Counted from the stretch's first letter, positions 41,196-50,057 are shown. The stretch is DNA of 51,482 nt from Treponema sp. (GCA_024400955.1 JAKSLY010000020.1:1-51482); one strand, 5' to 3'. The notes: generated by a model from the sequence alone, not told the origin. Program-made: numbers and translations.

Positions 41196-42827
41196 ATGGC
41201 TAAACAGTTGGTTTACAGCGAAGAAGCACGCAAAAAGATGCTCAGCGGCGTTGAACAGATCGCAAAGGCAGTAAAAGTTACCCTCGGACCTTGTGGTCGT
41301 CTTGTAATGCTGGACAAGAAGTACGGCGCTCCTACAATTACAAAGGACGGTGTTTCTGTTGCAAAGGAAGTTGAACTTAAGGATCCTTTTGAAAACATGG
41401 GTGCACAGCTTGTTCGCGAAGTTTCTTCAAAGACAAACGATGTTGCAGGTGACGGTACGACAACAGCTACAGTTCTTGCCTATGCAATCGTCCGCGAAGG
41501 GCTCAAGGCTGTTTCTGCAGGCATGACACCAATCGAAATCAAGCGCGGTATCGACAAGGCTGCAGCCCTTGCCATTGAAGAAGTAAAGAAGAACAGCCGT
41601 GCCGTAAAGGGAACTGAAGACATTACCCACGTTGCAACAATTTCTGCAAACAACGACCCGGAAATCGGTAAGATTCTTGCAGATGCAATCGAAAAGGTTG
41701 GAAAGGACGGTGTAATTACTGTTGAAGAATCAAAGAACATGGACACAACTGTAAAGACTGTGGAAGGAATGCAGTTTGACCGTGGATACATTTCATCATA
41801 CTTTGTAAATGACCGCGAAAGAATGGAAGTAAACTACAACGATGCTTTCGTTCTCATCTATGACGAAAAGATCAGCACAATGAAGGATCTTCTCCCAGTG
41901 CTTGAAAAGGTTGCCCAGACTGGAAAGCCTCTCGTCATCATCAGCGAAGACCTTGACGGTGAAGCCCTTGCAACTCTCGTTGTAAATGCAATCCGCGGAA
42001 CACTCAAGTGCGTTGCAGTAAAGGCTCCTGGCTTTGGAGACAGAAGAAAGGAAATGCTCCAGGACATCGCAATCCTTACTGGCGGACGCGTAATTACAAA
42101 GGATCTTGGTCTTAAGCTTGAGACTGCTGAACTTACGGATCTTGGACAGATCAAGTCGGTTAAGATTGACAAGGACAACACAACTCTCGTAGACGGTGCA
42201 GGGGATAAGAAGGCCATTGCAGACCGTATCAGCGAAATCAAGGCTCAGATTGAAAAGTCTACTTCTGAATACGACAAGGAAAAGCTCAAGGAACGCCTTG
42301 CAAAGCTTTCTGGTGGTGTTGCAGTAATCAATGTTGGTGCAATCACGGAAACAGAAATGAAGGAAAAGAAGTTCCGTGTTGAAGATACACTTGCCGCAAC
42401 CCGCGCAGCCCTTGAAGAAGGTATTGTTGCTGGTGGTGGAATTGCCCTCATCCAGGCTACAAAGGTTCTTGATGAAGAAAAGGCAAACCTTACTGGTGAT
42501 GAAAAGGTTGGATTCCGCATCATTAAGCGTGCCCTTGAGGAACCAATCCGCCAGATTGCAGAAAATGCAGGCGTTGACGGTGCTGTAATTGCAGACAAGG
42601 CAAAGAACGAAAAGCCTGGTGTTGGTTACAATGCTGCCAAGGGTGAATGGGTAGACATGATGGAAGCAGGTATCATCGACCCTGCAAAGGTTACAAGATG
42701 CGCCCTTCAGAATGCAGCTTCCGTTGCAGGCATGCTCCTTACAACAGAATGTGCAATCACCGACATCCCAGAACCTCCAGCTCCAATGCCAGCAAATCCA
42801 GGTGCCGGCATGGATGGTATGTATTGA
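41196..42827 (+). CDS. groL: Chaperonin GroEL
   Basis: 543 residues, the usual length, with AGGAG eight bases before ATG 41196. GroEL folds proteins with GroES in a double ring. Motifs: [24 protein letters not shown] with the ATP-binding loop, [43 protein letters not shown] and a Gly/Met tail (GAGMDGMY). No groES gene is adjacent, and no CIRCE operator (TTAGCACTC-N9-GAGTGCTAA) was found upstream, so HrcA control is not suggested here. Downstream lies a chain of hairpins. Confidence 0.97.
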   Translation: MAKQLVYSEEARKKMLSGVEQIAKAVKVTLGPCGRLVMLDKKYGAPTITKDGVSVAKEVELKDPFENMGAQLVREVSSKTNDVAGDGTTTATVLAYAIVREGLKAVSAGMTPIEIKRGIDKAAALAIEEVKKNSRAVKGTEDITHVATISANNDPEIGKILADAIEKVGKDGVITVEESKNMDTTVKTVEGMQFDRGYISSYFVNDRERMEVNYNDAFVLIYDEKISTMKDLLPVLEKVAQTGKPLVIISEDLDGEALATLVVNAIRGTLKCVAVKAPGFGDRRKEMLQDIAILTGGRVITKDLGLKLETAELTDLGQIKSVKIDKDNTTLVDGAGDKKAIADRISEIKAQIEKSTSEYDKEKLKERLAKLSGGVAVINVGAITETEMKEKKFRVEDTLAATRAALEEGIVAGGGIALIQATKVLDEEKANLTGDEKVGFRIIKRALEEPIRQIAENAGVDGAVIADKAKNEKPGVGYNAAKGEWVDMMEAGIIDPAKVTRCALQNAASVAGMLLTTECAITDIPEPPAPMPANPGAGMDGMY

Positions 42828-42836
42828 TAAAAAGAG

Positions 42837-42939
42837 CGAGTTTGCGTAGCAGGCGTCAGCCTGCGGAGAAAACTCGGTAGCAAGCGTCAGCTTGCGGAGA
42901 ATGTATTAATAACGAACTCGGTAGCAGGCGCCAGCCTGC
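42837..42939 (+). repeat. Palindrome plus three covarying GTCA/GCCA-loop hairpins after groL
   Basis: CGAGTTT (42837-42843) pairs with AAACTCG (42870-42876) around a GCAGGC/GCCTGC hairpin (42849-42864). A second hairpin GCAAGC/GCTTGC (42880-42895) and a third GCAGGC/GCCTGC (42924-42939) follow, each preceded by GTA and the first two by CTCGG or GCG context. The G-C to A-T change in the second is matched on both sides. Confidence 0.75.
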
Positions 42940-42967
42940 TCGTACAAAGGACTGTCTAATAAGTTCT

Positions 42968-43265
42968 GTCATGCTGAACTCCTATGATATTTGTCAATGC
43001 CATGGGAGCTCCTGACACCATTAATTTATGATGCTAATGAAAGGGCTTCTCCTGCCAGTTTACTAAAGTCAGGAGAGGTCCTTTTCTCATAGGATGTACC
43101 ATTTTTTAACAGAGTGTACATCAACTCAGCCAGCTTTCTTGCTGCAGCTACAATAGCAATCTTCTTTGATTTACTCTGTACTGTAGTCATATAAACAAAC
43201 TTATCCTTTAGCGCACCTCCGCCATTTGATCTTACATGCGACCACGCAGCAAGTATCTTCTTCAC
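42968..43265 (-). mobile_element. IS110-family transposase 3' end, copy 1
   Basis: The 181 bases 42968-43148 are identical to 44948-45128. On the minus strand a frame from 43265 to 43026 encodes 79 residues with KKIAIVAAARKLAELMYTLLKNGTSYE, the C-terminal signature of IS110/IS116/IS902 transposases. The catalytic N-terminal part is absent, so it is inactive. The stretch 42968-43025 is the 3' non-coding end of the element. Direct-repeat orientation with copy 2. Confidence 0.75.
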
Positions 43266-43305
43266 AGTTCAGGTGAACAATACAGTAACAGATCTCATGA
43301 TAAAA

Positions 43306-44271
43306 CTACTCTACTATGGTTTGAGTCAACCGGAAGCCAAAAAGATCAACATACAGATGAATGATGTTTTTTAAATCATAGAGCTTTATAACAGAACAAA
43401 TCTTTTTATCGCCATCATAACAATGACCCCCATAAGCATGAATCTGTCCATCTGTAATAGTACTGTAAAATTCATTCTCACTAAGATTTGGGACAATTGA
43501 ATACTCGCAGACATTTCCGCTCATGTCATAGCAACCGATTCCGTTTGGCTTTAAGCTGCCAGGAATCTTCATTTTTGTAGTAGCAGCAACTTCTGTTAAA
43601 ATATTTGAGCCAGCATATTCATACGATCTGTCTTCGAGAGTTCGTTTTGCTCCCATTGCAGCATACTGCCATTCATTTACAGTTGGAAGTCTGTACCCGT
43701 TTGCATTTGTTTTTTGGTAGATATTTTTTGTTATTTTAAAATCAAAAACTGTCTGTTTTTCACCCGACATGTCATAATGAATATTATCATCTATTACATA
43801 GTTATCATTGGCAATATCAAAGGAACTTTTTAATACATCTTTGCAGGCAGCATCCTTGTAATAAACAGGAGAAAGTCCGTTTTTAACAGACAAGGCATTG
43901 CACCAGGTAAAAATGTCAGCAGGATGTGCGCAGGTTACAGGAAGATATGCATATAGACCAGGCTCCCCGTTATAACCGGTTCTTCCATCTTCTGCCATCT
44001 TGATGAATTTGAAACCGTTAAGTCGTGCCCAGGTAAAAACTTCATACCATAAAAGATAGGTAGTCTCGTACTTGCAGATTCTGTATGGAAAGAGTCCGGT
44101 TGTTCCTCCATTGTTTACATCCTTTAGTTCCACCATTTCCAGACTGTTGATTTCTGGTAAATCGGCGGAAATTTCATTCATATCGTGGAGCATATCGCGG
44201 CAACTGCTCAGTCCCATCACAAGAAAAAAAAGCAAGATTGTGACAGTGACATATTTTTTAAATTTAATCAT
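43306..44271 (-). CDS. Lipoprotein with formylglycine-generating-enzyme-like (SUMF1) domain
   Basis: 321 residues. Lipoprotein signal ends in GLSSC. The body follows the FGE-sulfatase fold: CKYETTYLLWYEVFTWARLNG, PADIFTWCNALSVKNGLSPVYY, GYRLPTVNEWQYAAMGA, GCYDMSGNVCEYSI, and the closing GFRLTQ strand. The canonical catalytic Cys pair and RGGSW loop of true formylglycine generators are not evident, so it is more likely a structural or binding variant, as in many spirochaete surface lipoproteins. It shares a one-base overlap (TAATG) with the upstream gene and sits between IS110 fragments; AT-rich. Confidence 0.75.
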   Translation of the reverse strand: MIKFKKYVTVTILLFFLVMGLSSCRDMLHDMNEISADLPEINSLEMVELKDVNNGGTTGLFPYRICKYETTYLLWYEVFTWARLNGFKFIKMAEDGRTGYNGEPGLYAYLPVTCAHPADIFTWCNALSVKNGLSPVYYKDAACKDVLKSSFDIANDNYVIDDNIHYDMSGEKQTVFDFKITKNIYQKTNANGYRLPTVNEWQYAAMGAKRTLEDRSYEYAGSNILTEVAATTKMKIPGSLKPNGIGCYDMSGNVCEYSIVPNLSENEFYSTITDGQIHAYGGHCYDGDKKICSVIKLYDLKNIIHLYVDLFGFRLTQTIVE

Positions 44272-44918
44272 TATTTTTCTCCGGCAACAGGCTTTGTTCC
44301 AAAAGGTTTAAAGTCCAGAATAATGCCAAAATCAGGTCCTATACTCATGAAACTTTCAGATTTTTCGTTATAGAATGCCCAGTGACATCCTGCTGAGCCT
44401 ATAAGATTTACTTTTTTTGTCTTAAGGATAGTTTTTCGCAGACTAAAGTCAGATTCAATCGAAAAATCATAATAGATGTCGTTAATTTTACCGTTTTCGG
44501 CACTTACAAAATCAACATCGCTGATAAGAAAACCCATTCCACCAGAAACTAAAATTGAAAAATCCTGGAAAAAATCCCATTGAGTAAACAATCCACCGGA
44601 AAAAGTATAACTATTAAGTTTTTTTAGCTGGATATTATCAGGAACAAAATTCTGGAATGCAGTCCGTCCATAGAATCCCGCATCAAGATTTTTGCCAAGT
44701 TCAGGAAGCAAAGTATATTCAAATCCCAAAGCACCGCCGATGGTATTCTCTGAGTAAATATCCATATTGTAAAGATTAAATGCGTTTGTGTAAGCGGAGG
44801 TTAAACGAAATCCCGAAAGAGCGGATGTGAGCTGATCTTTAGTGGAAGAATCTGCCGCAAAAACAGAAAAGGAAATGACTGAAATTAAAAATATAACAAA
44901 ACTATTCTTTTTAAACAT
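44271..44918 (-). CDS. Putative outer-membrane beta-barrel-like protein
   Basis: 215 residues. A signal peptide at 1-21 (cleaved near VFAA) is followed by a pattern of alternating hydrophobic and polar residues with many Gly/Phe/Tyr (GALGFEYTLLPELG, GGLFTQWDFFQDFSILVSGGMGFLIS), ending in FGIILDFKPFG. This fits an eight-stranded barrel or porin-like family but no named family was recognised. TATAAT ends five bases before the ATG (44929-44924), which is borderline for leaderless transcription. It is the first gene of the two-gene cargo, with the SUMF1-like lipoprotein directly after. Confidence 0.55.
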   Translation of the reverse strand: MFKKNSFVIFLISVISFSVFAADSSTKDQLTSALSGFRLTSAYTNAFNLYNMDIYSENTIGGALGFEYTLLPELGKNLDAGFYGRTAFQNFVPDNIQLKKLNSYTFSGGLFTQWDFFQDFSILVSGGMGFLISDVDFVSAENGKINDIYYDFSIESDFSLRKTILKTKKVNLIGSAGCHWAFYNEKSESFMSIGPDFGIILDFKPFGTKPVAGEK

Positions 44919-44947
44919 GTCCTATTATACCACGTCAATCCATTTAC

Positions 44948-45225
44948 GTCATGCTGAACTCCTATGATATTTGTCAATGCCATGGGAGCTCCTGACACCA
45001 TTAATTTATGATGCTAATGAAAGGGCTTCTCCTGCCAGTTTACTAAAGTCAGGAGAGGTCCTTTTCTCATAGGATGTACCATTTTTTAACAGAGTGTACA
45101 TCAACTCAGCCAGCTTTCTTGCTGCAGCCGCAGCAAGTATCAACAATCAACGTCTCAACGTTCTTGTCACCTTCCAGCTCTTTATCAAGAAGTTTTTCAA
45201 CTTCAGTAATCTGTTCATCTTTTTT
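44948..45225 (-). mobile_element. IS110-family transposase 3' end, copy 2, internally deleted
   Basis: 44948-45128 is identical to copy 1. Then 96 bases of copy 1 (43149-43244) are missing and 45129-45141 matches 43245-43257 again. Beyond that, minus-strand codons read EVEKLLDKELEGDKNVETL, which resembles the helix before the helix-hairpin-helix of an IS110 transposase (inference), so this copy keeps internal sequence lost from copy 1. The right edge near 45225 is approximate. Confidence 0.6.
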
Positions 45226-45252
45226 GTTTTTTTATGAATTTGGGTGTATAAT
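45224..45252 (+). promoter_or_regulatory. Promoter of the sensor-GGDEF gene, predicted leaderless
   Basis: TTGTTT (45224-45229), 17-base spacer, TATAAT (45247-45252), six bases before ATG 45259. The -35 abuts the IS110 remnant, which may have supplied part of it. Confidence 0.65.
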
Positions 45253-45258
45253 ATAGGC

Positions 45259-47217
45259 ATGAGATTCGGTCTGGTCATATACGGCTGCAACAATGAATAC
45301 TTTCACACTTTCATAAAGGGTACGGAAAAATACTGCCGTAGCCACGGCATAGATCTTGCGGTTTATGTTGTAGGCGCCCCCAACTGGCGGCCGGACGACT
45401 TTGGTTATCACGACTGGTTCCTCATGAAATTCGTAAACCGGGAAAATCTTGATGGTGCCGTCATCCTGACCGGTACCCTATGCCACTTTGTAACAAAATC
45501 CAAGATTCAGGATATAATCAGGGGGCTTTTGCCTCTTCCCCTGGTGTCCATTAACGTGGATGTGCCGGGCATCCCAAGCGTAATGGAAAACCCGGACAAG
45601 GCCTTTTCCTATCTTGTGGAACACCTGATTGTAAAGCATGGCTTCAGGCGCTTTGCCTTTGTTTCTTCCATAACTGCAAGCGTCGAGATTCGCCACAGGT
45701 ATGACATTTTCAGGGAAGTTCTTTCCAAGCACGGCATAGACTTTGACGAGAAGAACCTGTTCTTTGGTGACTACACCTTCTATTCAGCACAGAATGAAGT
45801 TGGAAAAATTCCTGACAAGGCGCACGTTGATTTTGATGCCATGGTCTGCGTCACTGACGAGATGGCCTATGGTGCAATTTCTGCTCTCAGTAAAATTGGC
45901 GTATCAGTTCCTGATGATGTGGTCGTAACGGGGTTTGATAATACTTCATTTTCAAAATCTTCCTTTCCAACCCTGACAACCGTAGACCAGCACATTGAAC
46001 GCCAGGGGGAACTTAGCGCCCAGATTCTTCATGACCAGACAGAAGGAAAAAGCGTAAGGGACATCTATAACGTTGAAACTTCCTGCCGGCTCAGAAAGTC
46101 CTGCGGGTGCATTAATATTTCCGACATGGAAAACAACAGCATTGATGAAAACGGCGTATATGAAAAGGAAGGGGTGGCCACATTCAATTCAACCTTGAAA
46201 TTCCTTTCTCTCCAGGAGCAGATGCAGAAGGTTCAAAAGCAGCTTAACAGGCTTCAGGGCAGTCTTTCCCTGGATGAACTTTGCAGCTCCATGAAGGAAG
46301 ATTTCATTAACCTTGGCATAACCAATGCGGCCGTCTGCATTTACGAAAAGCCAAAGGTTCATACCAAGGCAAACATCGGTGACACTCCGGACAAGGCCCG
46401 GGTTTACTTTGCATTCAGCATGGATGAGGATGATAATGAGATTCCGCTGGAATATGACAATGGCGAATTTTTTGACTGTTCAAAAAAGCTTCTGCCCGCA
46501 AGTCTTGAAAATGAAATCCTTAGGGGAACAAATACCGTCCTGACCCTTTACCACGGCGATCTGCTTTACGGATACATCATTGTCCGTCTTGGAGGCTATG
46601 ATCCCTTCATCTATACGCTTTTCTGTTCCGTAATTGCAAAGTCAATCTGTTCCGCCTTTGAAGTATCAAAGAAGATGGCAGAAAACCTGTTCCTGGAAAA
46701 ATCAAATAGTGACCTTTCGCTTCTGTCGCGCACTGACGAAATGACTGGAATATACAACCGCCGCGGTTTCATGGAGGCTTCAAGAAAAGCCATGGACGTT
46801 TCCGCTTCAAAGGAAATTTCTGCTTTCCACGGCCTTGTCATTTTTGGGGACATGGACGGCTTAAAGAAGATCAACGACACCTACGGACACGATGCAGGTG
46901 ACAGGGCCATTAAGGCAGAAGTCGAGGTCCTGAAAAAGGCATTCCGTGATACCGACATCATAGGCCGCCTTGGTGGTGATGAATTTGCAATCCTTGGTCT
47001 TTCCCTTGACTACAGCATGTTTGCTTCCATCAAGACAAGGGTCAGTGATTTGTGCGCCGAGTGGAACAGGAACTCCGGCGAGCAGTTCTCCCTGTCCATA
47101 AGCCTTGGTGCCGTTGAATTCAACAGCGAAAGCGACAGCCTGGAAAAACTCCTGAAGCTTGCTGACGACGAGCAGTACAAGGAAAAGGTGCTTAAGAAAA
47201 AGTCCCGCCAGAATTAA
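45259..47217 (+). CDS. LacI-type sugar-sensor fused to diguanylate cyclase
   Basis: 652 residues from ATG 45259 (a GTG 15 bases upstream lies inside the promoter). Residues 1-285 are a periplasmic-binding fold of the LacI/GalR type without any helix-turn-helix or signal peptide, so it senses a ligand in the cytoplasm (GAVILTGTL, FAFVSSITASVEIRHRYDIF, VCVTDEMAYGAISAL, VTGFDNTSFSKSSFPTLTTVDQ). A linker with SCGC, a coiled coil (about 320-350) and a GAF-like stretch follow. The GGDEF domain (about 485-650) has GGDEF at 572-576 and an I-site RDTD at 563-566, so it should make c-di-GMP with feedback inhibition. Confidence 0.88.
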   Translation: MRFGLVIYGCNNEYFHTFIKGTEKYCRSHGIDLAVYVVGAPNWRPDDFGYHDWFLMKFVNRENLDGAVILTGTLCHFVTKSKIQDIIRGLLPLPLVSINVDVPGIPSVMENPDKAFSYLVEHLIVKHGFRRFAFVSSITASVEIRHRYDIFREVLSKHGIDFDEKNLFFGDYTFYSAQNEVGKIPDKAHVDFDAMVCVTDEMAYGAISALSKIGVSVPDDVVVTGFDNTSFSKSSFPTLTTVDQHIERQGELSAQILHDQTEGKSVRDIYNVETSCRLRKSCGCINISDMENNSIDENGVYEKEGVATFNSTLKFLSLQEQMQKVQKQLNRLQGSLSLDELCSSMKEDFINLGITNAAVCIYEKPKVHTKANIGDTPDKARVYFAFSMDEDDNEIPLEYDNGEFFDCSKKLLPASLENEILRGTNTVLTLYHGDLLYGYIIVRLGGYDPFIYTLFCSVIAKSICSAFEVSKKMAENLFLEKSNSDLSLLSRTDEMTGIYNRRGFMEASRKAMDVSASKEISAFHGLVIFGDMDGLKKINDTYGHDAGDRAIKAEVEVLKKAFRDTDIIGRLGGDEFAILGLSLDYSMFASIKTRVSDLCAEWNRNSGEQFSLSISLGAVEFNSESDSLEKLLKLADDEQYKEKVLKKKSRQN

Positions 47218-47226
47218 TTCTCGAAA

Positions 47227-47979
47227 TCACTTTCTTGCCACGATGACCATGGTGCTGAGATTCTGGTCGTAGGCTTCCCCGTTGAATCCGCCGTAAACTT
47301 CTGCACTCTTGAATCCACATTCCTTAATCAGGATATCCCTGAGTTCGGCTGCGGAGTAAAGGCGCTGGACAAAGGTGTGGTCGATTTTTGTTCCGTCCTT
47401 GCCAATCAAAATCCATCTTGACCTGAGGCCTTCCCAGGCACCTTCTATCGTGAATTCCGTAAGAACCGTTTTTCCTGCACGTTCAAACCATTCACCCGGG
47501 GTAAAATACTTGATGGCACTTTCGCGGCTTATGCATTCGAGGATGAATGTTCCTCCGTCTTTTAATGCCCCATGAACGCTCTTAAGGATTTTTATGTCGT
47601 CTTCAATTTTGTCGCAGTAGCCAAAGGAATTGTAAACGTTTACTGCGCAGTCAAATTTTTCCTGGCATGTAAAGGTGCGCATGTCCTGGTTGATGAGGGT
47701 AAGCTGGACGCCTTCGTCATCGGCCGTTTCTTTTGCCGCATCAAGAAAGGGTTGTGTTATGTCTACGCCCGTCACCTTGAGTCCAAGGAGTGCAAGCTCG
47801 ACTGAGATTCTTCCAGGTCCGCAGCATACGTCGAGGATTGAATTCCCCTCCTTAAGTTCAGCAAGCTTCTGGACTGCCTCTGCAATTCCCCTTGCTTCTG
47901 CCCAATGCTGGCTGTCGAACATGACGGGTCCGTAGTTAAGCCAAAAGTTTTCTTCTTCAAACCATTCTTTCTTTTCCAT
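47227..47979 (-). CDS. Class I SAM-dependent methyltransferase
   Basis: 250 residues. Motif I ILDVCCGPGRISVELALLG, the acidic end of strand 2 in VTGVDITQPF, and the strand-4 region FDCAVNVYNSFGYCD mark a Rossmann-type methyltransferase. No target-specific motif was seen, so the substrate is open. Upstream TATACA or TACACT boxes lie 6-8 bases before the ATG, another possible leaderless start, but with weak match. It converges on the sensor-cyclase with nine bases between stops and diverges from hprK. Confidence 0.85.
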   Translation of the reverse strand: MEKKEWFEEENFWLNYGPVMFDSQHWAEARGIAEAVQKLAELKEGNSILDVCCGPGRISVELALLGLKVTGVDITQPFLDAAKETADDEGVQLTLINQDMRTFTCQEKFDCAVNVYNSFGYCDKIEDDIKILKSVHGALKDGGTFILECISRESAIKYFTPGEWFERAGKTVLTEFTIEGAWEGLRSRWILIGKDGTKIDHTFVQRLYSAAELRDILIKECGFKSAEVYGGFNGEAYDQNLSTMVIVARK

Positions 47980-48065
47980 GGTTACAGTGTATACCCAGAT
48001 TCCTCTTGTTGCAAATGGCCATGGGCTGATTTCTCCGGCCGCAAAAGAATATTTTCACTATATGC

Positions 48066-48094
48066 TTGTATTAAATCGGAGGTGGGTGTATACT
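48066..48094 (+). promoter_or_regulatory. Promoter of hprK, predicted leaderless
   Basis: TTGTAT (48066-48071), 17-base spacer, TATACT (48089-48094), six bases before ATG 48101. A GGAGGTG inside the spacer is upstream of the predicted transcript start. Confidence 0.6.
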
Positions 48095-48100
48095 ATAAAT

Positions 48101-49090
48101 ATGTCTGATAAACGTATCACTGTCCTGGATTTGCTGGACATGGATCTTAAAGGCCACAATTCTCTCAACATCAGGTGCATTGCAGGACGCAGCGGCCTTT
48201 CGCGGCAGATTACCGTATCAGACATCAACAGGCCGGGGCTTGCCCTGTCTGGCTTTTACGAGTCCTTTGCCTATGAACGCGTTCAGCTTTTTGGGCGCGG
48301 TGAATATGCATATCTTCAGAAACTGGAGGCGGAAAACAGCATCGACCTTTTGAGGCAGTATTTTTCCTACAACATTCCGTGCATTGTTTTCAGCCATTCC
48401 ATTAATCCTTCGGAACTTTTCCTGTCCCTTGCTGAATCTTCCGGTTGCGCTGTCCTTCAGACTGACCTTGGTTCCTCGGAATTTTCCCAGAGACTTTTCC
48501 GAGTCTTTTCGGATATTTTTGCCCCGCGAAAGACCCTTCATGGAGTTTTTGTGGAAGTTTATGGTGTAGGCATCCTTCTTACCGGCGAAAGCGGTGTAGG
48601 TAAGAGCGAGACGGCCCTTGAGCTCATTGAGCGCGGACATCGCCTTGTTGCAGATGATGTTGTCGAGATCAGATGTGTAAACGGAAACTCAATCCTGGGC
48701 CAGGGTGCAAACAAGCTTATCAGCCACCACATGGAAATCCGCGGACTTGGAATCATCAATGTTGCCCAGCTTTACGGTGTTGGTGCAATCCGCGAGCAGA
48801 AGGAAGTTCAGATCGTCATAAAGCTTGAAGCCTGGAAGGACCAGAAGGTTTATGACCGCATAGGAACAAGTGGCGACACCGTTGATCTTCTGGGGGTAAA
48901 GATTCCCCAGATTGAAATACCGGTAAAGCCTGGGCGTAACCTGCCCATCATCATAGAAGCCGCATCCATGAACGAGCGACTTAAGACCATGGGATACTTC
49001 TCTGCCAGGGAATTCAACCAGAACATCCTTAAGTGGATTGAGACGGGCCAGGCACAGAAGGCATATTATGGAAGTGACGACTTGTATTAA
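48101..49090 (+). CDS. hprK: HPr kinase/phosphorylase
   Basis: 329 residues from ATG 48101. It phosphorylates Ser46 of HPr with ATP and can reverse the reaction, tying sugar uptake to metabolism. The N-terminal half (1-140) is the HprK N-domain; the kinase core has Walker A GESGVGKS (162-169), HRLVADDVVEI with the catalytic Asp region, the signature EIRGLGIINVAQLYGVGAIR and the C-terminal PVKPGRN loop. The next gene is HPr, so enzyme and substrate are together. Confidence 0.95.
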   Translation: MSDKRITVLDLLDMDLKGHNSLNIRCIAGRSGLSRQITVSDINRPGLALSGFYESFAYERVQLFGRGEYAYLQKLEAENSIDLLRQYFSYNIPCIVFSHSINPSELFLSLAESSGCAVLQTDLGSSEFSQRLFRVFSDIFAPRKTLHGVFVEVYGVGILLTGESGVGKSETALELIERGHRLVADDVVEIRCVNGNSILGQGANKLISHHMEIRGLGIINVAQLYGVGAIREQKEVQIVIKLEAWKDQKVYDRIGTSGDTVDLLGVKIPQIEIPVKPGRNLPIIIEAASMNERLKTMGYFSAREFNQNILKWIETGQAQKAYYGSDDLY

Positions 49091-49168
49091 GTCTCAGATA
49101 TAGAAGGACATCCCTGCAAGAATCAGGGGTGACAAGAAGTGTTGTATCAGCAACAAAGGAAGGACATT

Positions 49169-49435
49169 GTGGTAGAAAAATTATTGACAGTTAGAAATCG
49201 CGCGGGAATCCATGCTAGGCCTGCAGCCCTTATTGCTCAGACAGCAAACCGTTTTGCATCGGAAGTCCTCATCAAGAAGGACACCATAACTGTAAATGCA
49301 AAGTCAATCATGGGCGTTATTACAATGGCTGCCGGTTACAATACAACATTGACTCTCAATGCAGAAGGTTCGGACGAAACAGAAGCAGCGGAAGCTATTT
49401 TCAATTTGTTTGAATCAAAGTTTGAAGAGGAATAA
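49169..49435 (+). CDS. ptsH: Phosphocarrier protein HPr
   Basis: 88 residues from GTG 49169. With this start the PTS phospho-acceptor is exactly His15 (AGIHARP) and the kinase target exactly Ser46 (NAKSIMG), matching the family's numbering; GGAAGGA at 49158-49164 is the ribosome binding site. Earlier in-frame starts would shift both. The presence of Ser46 beside hprK indicates regulatory phosphorylation. No enzyme I gene is in the window. lexA begins 2 bases after its stop. Confidence 0.96.
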   Translation: MVEKLLTVRNRAGIHARPAALIAQTANRFASEVLIKKDTITVNAKSIMGVITMAAGYNTTLTLNAEGSDETEAAEAIFNLFESKFEEE

Positions 49436-49437
49436 GA

Positions 49438-50049
49438 ATGAAGACATTGACAGAACGCCAGAAGGAAGTTCTGGAATTCATTGCAAAATTCACTGATTCC
49501 AATGGTTACCCACCAACCGTTAGGGAAATCGGTGACAATTTTGGCATCTCCCTCCGCGCAGTCCAGGACCATATTGCCGCATGCCAGAAGAAGGGCTATC
49601 TTACCCAGTCTCAGAAGCGCTCCAGGTCTTTCCGCGTAATCAAGGGGGATGATGTTCTTGAGAAGCGTCCCTACACTGCAAAGATTCCCCTTCTTGGAAC
49701 TGTTGCTGCAGGAAAGCCCCTTCTTTGTGAGGAGAACCTTGACGGCTACGTAACCATTGCGGAACCTTTTGTAAAGCCTGGCAAGACATATTTTGCCCTT
49801 CATGTTCGCGGTGCAAGCATGATCAACGCCGGAATCCTTGAAGGAGACCTTGCCATCCTTGAGCAGGCAGAGGTTGCTTCCGAAGGCCAGATTGTTGTTG
49901 CCGTTGTAGACAATGCCATCACCCTCAAGAGGTTTTACAGGGAAGCTGAACGTGTCCGCCTTCAGCCGGAAAACCCTGACTTCCAGCCCATTTATTCAAA
50001 GGACGTGCAGGTTGCTGGCGTAATGGTTGGCCTTGTAAGAACATACTGA
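49438..50049 (+). CDS. lexA: SOS repressor LexA
   Basis: 203 residues. N-terminal winged helix (TERQKEVLEFIAKFTDSNGYPPTVREIG) binds operators; the C-terminal protease cleaves itself at Ala91-Gly92 (GTVAAGKP). Catalytic Ser127 is in GASMINAGI and Lys164 in ITLKRF. The usual Asp before Ser is Ala (GAS instead of GDS). No LexA operator could be named with confidence upstream, as its sequence in spirochaetes varies. It is packed between ptsH and holA, a probable operon. Confidence 0.94.
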   Translation: MKTLTERQKEVLEFIAKFTDSNGYPPTVREIGDNFGISLRAVQDHIAACQKKGYLTQSQKRSRSFRVIKGDDVLEKRPYTAKIPLLGTVAAGKPLLCEENLDGYVTIAEPFVKPGKTYFALHVRGASMINAGILEGDLAILEQAEVASEGQIVVAVVDNAITLKRFYREAERVRLQPENPDFQPIYSKDVQVAGVMVGLVRTY

Positions 50050-50057
50050 AATAAATC

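Noticed and set aside
42837..42939. CRISPR array
   Set aside because: The hairpin units are too short and irregular, with no uniform spacers and no cas genes nearby.
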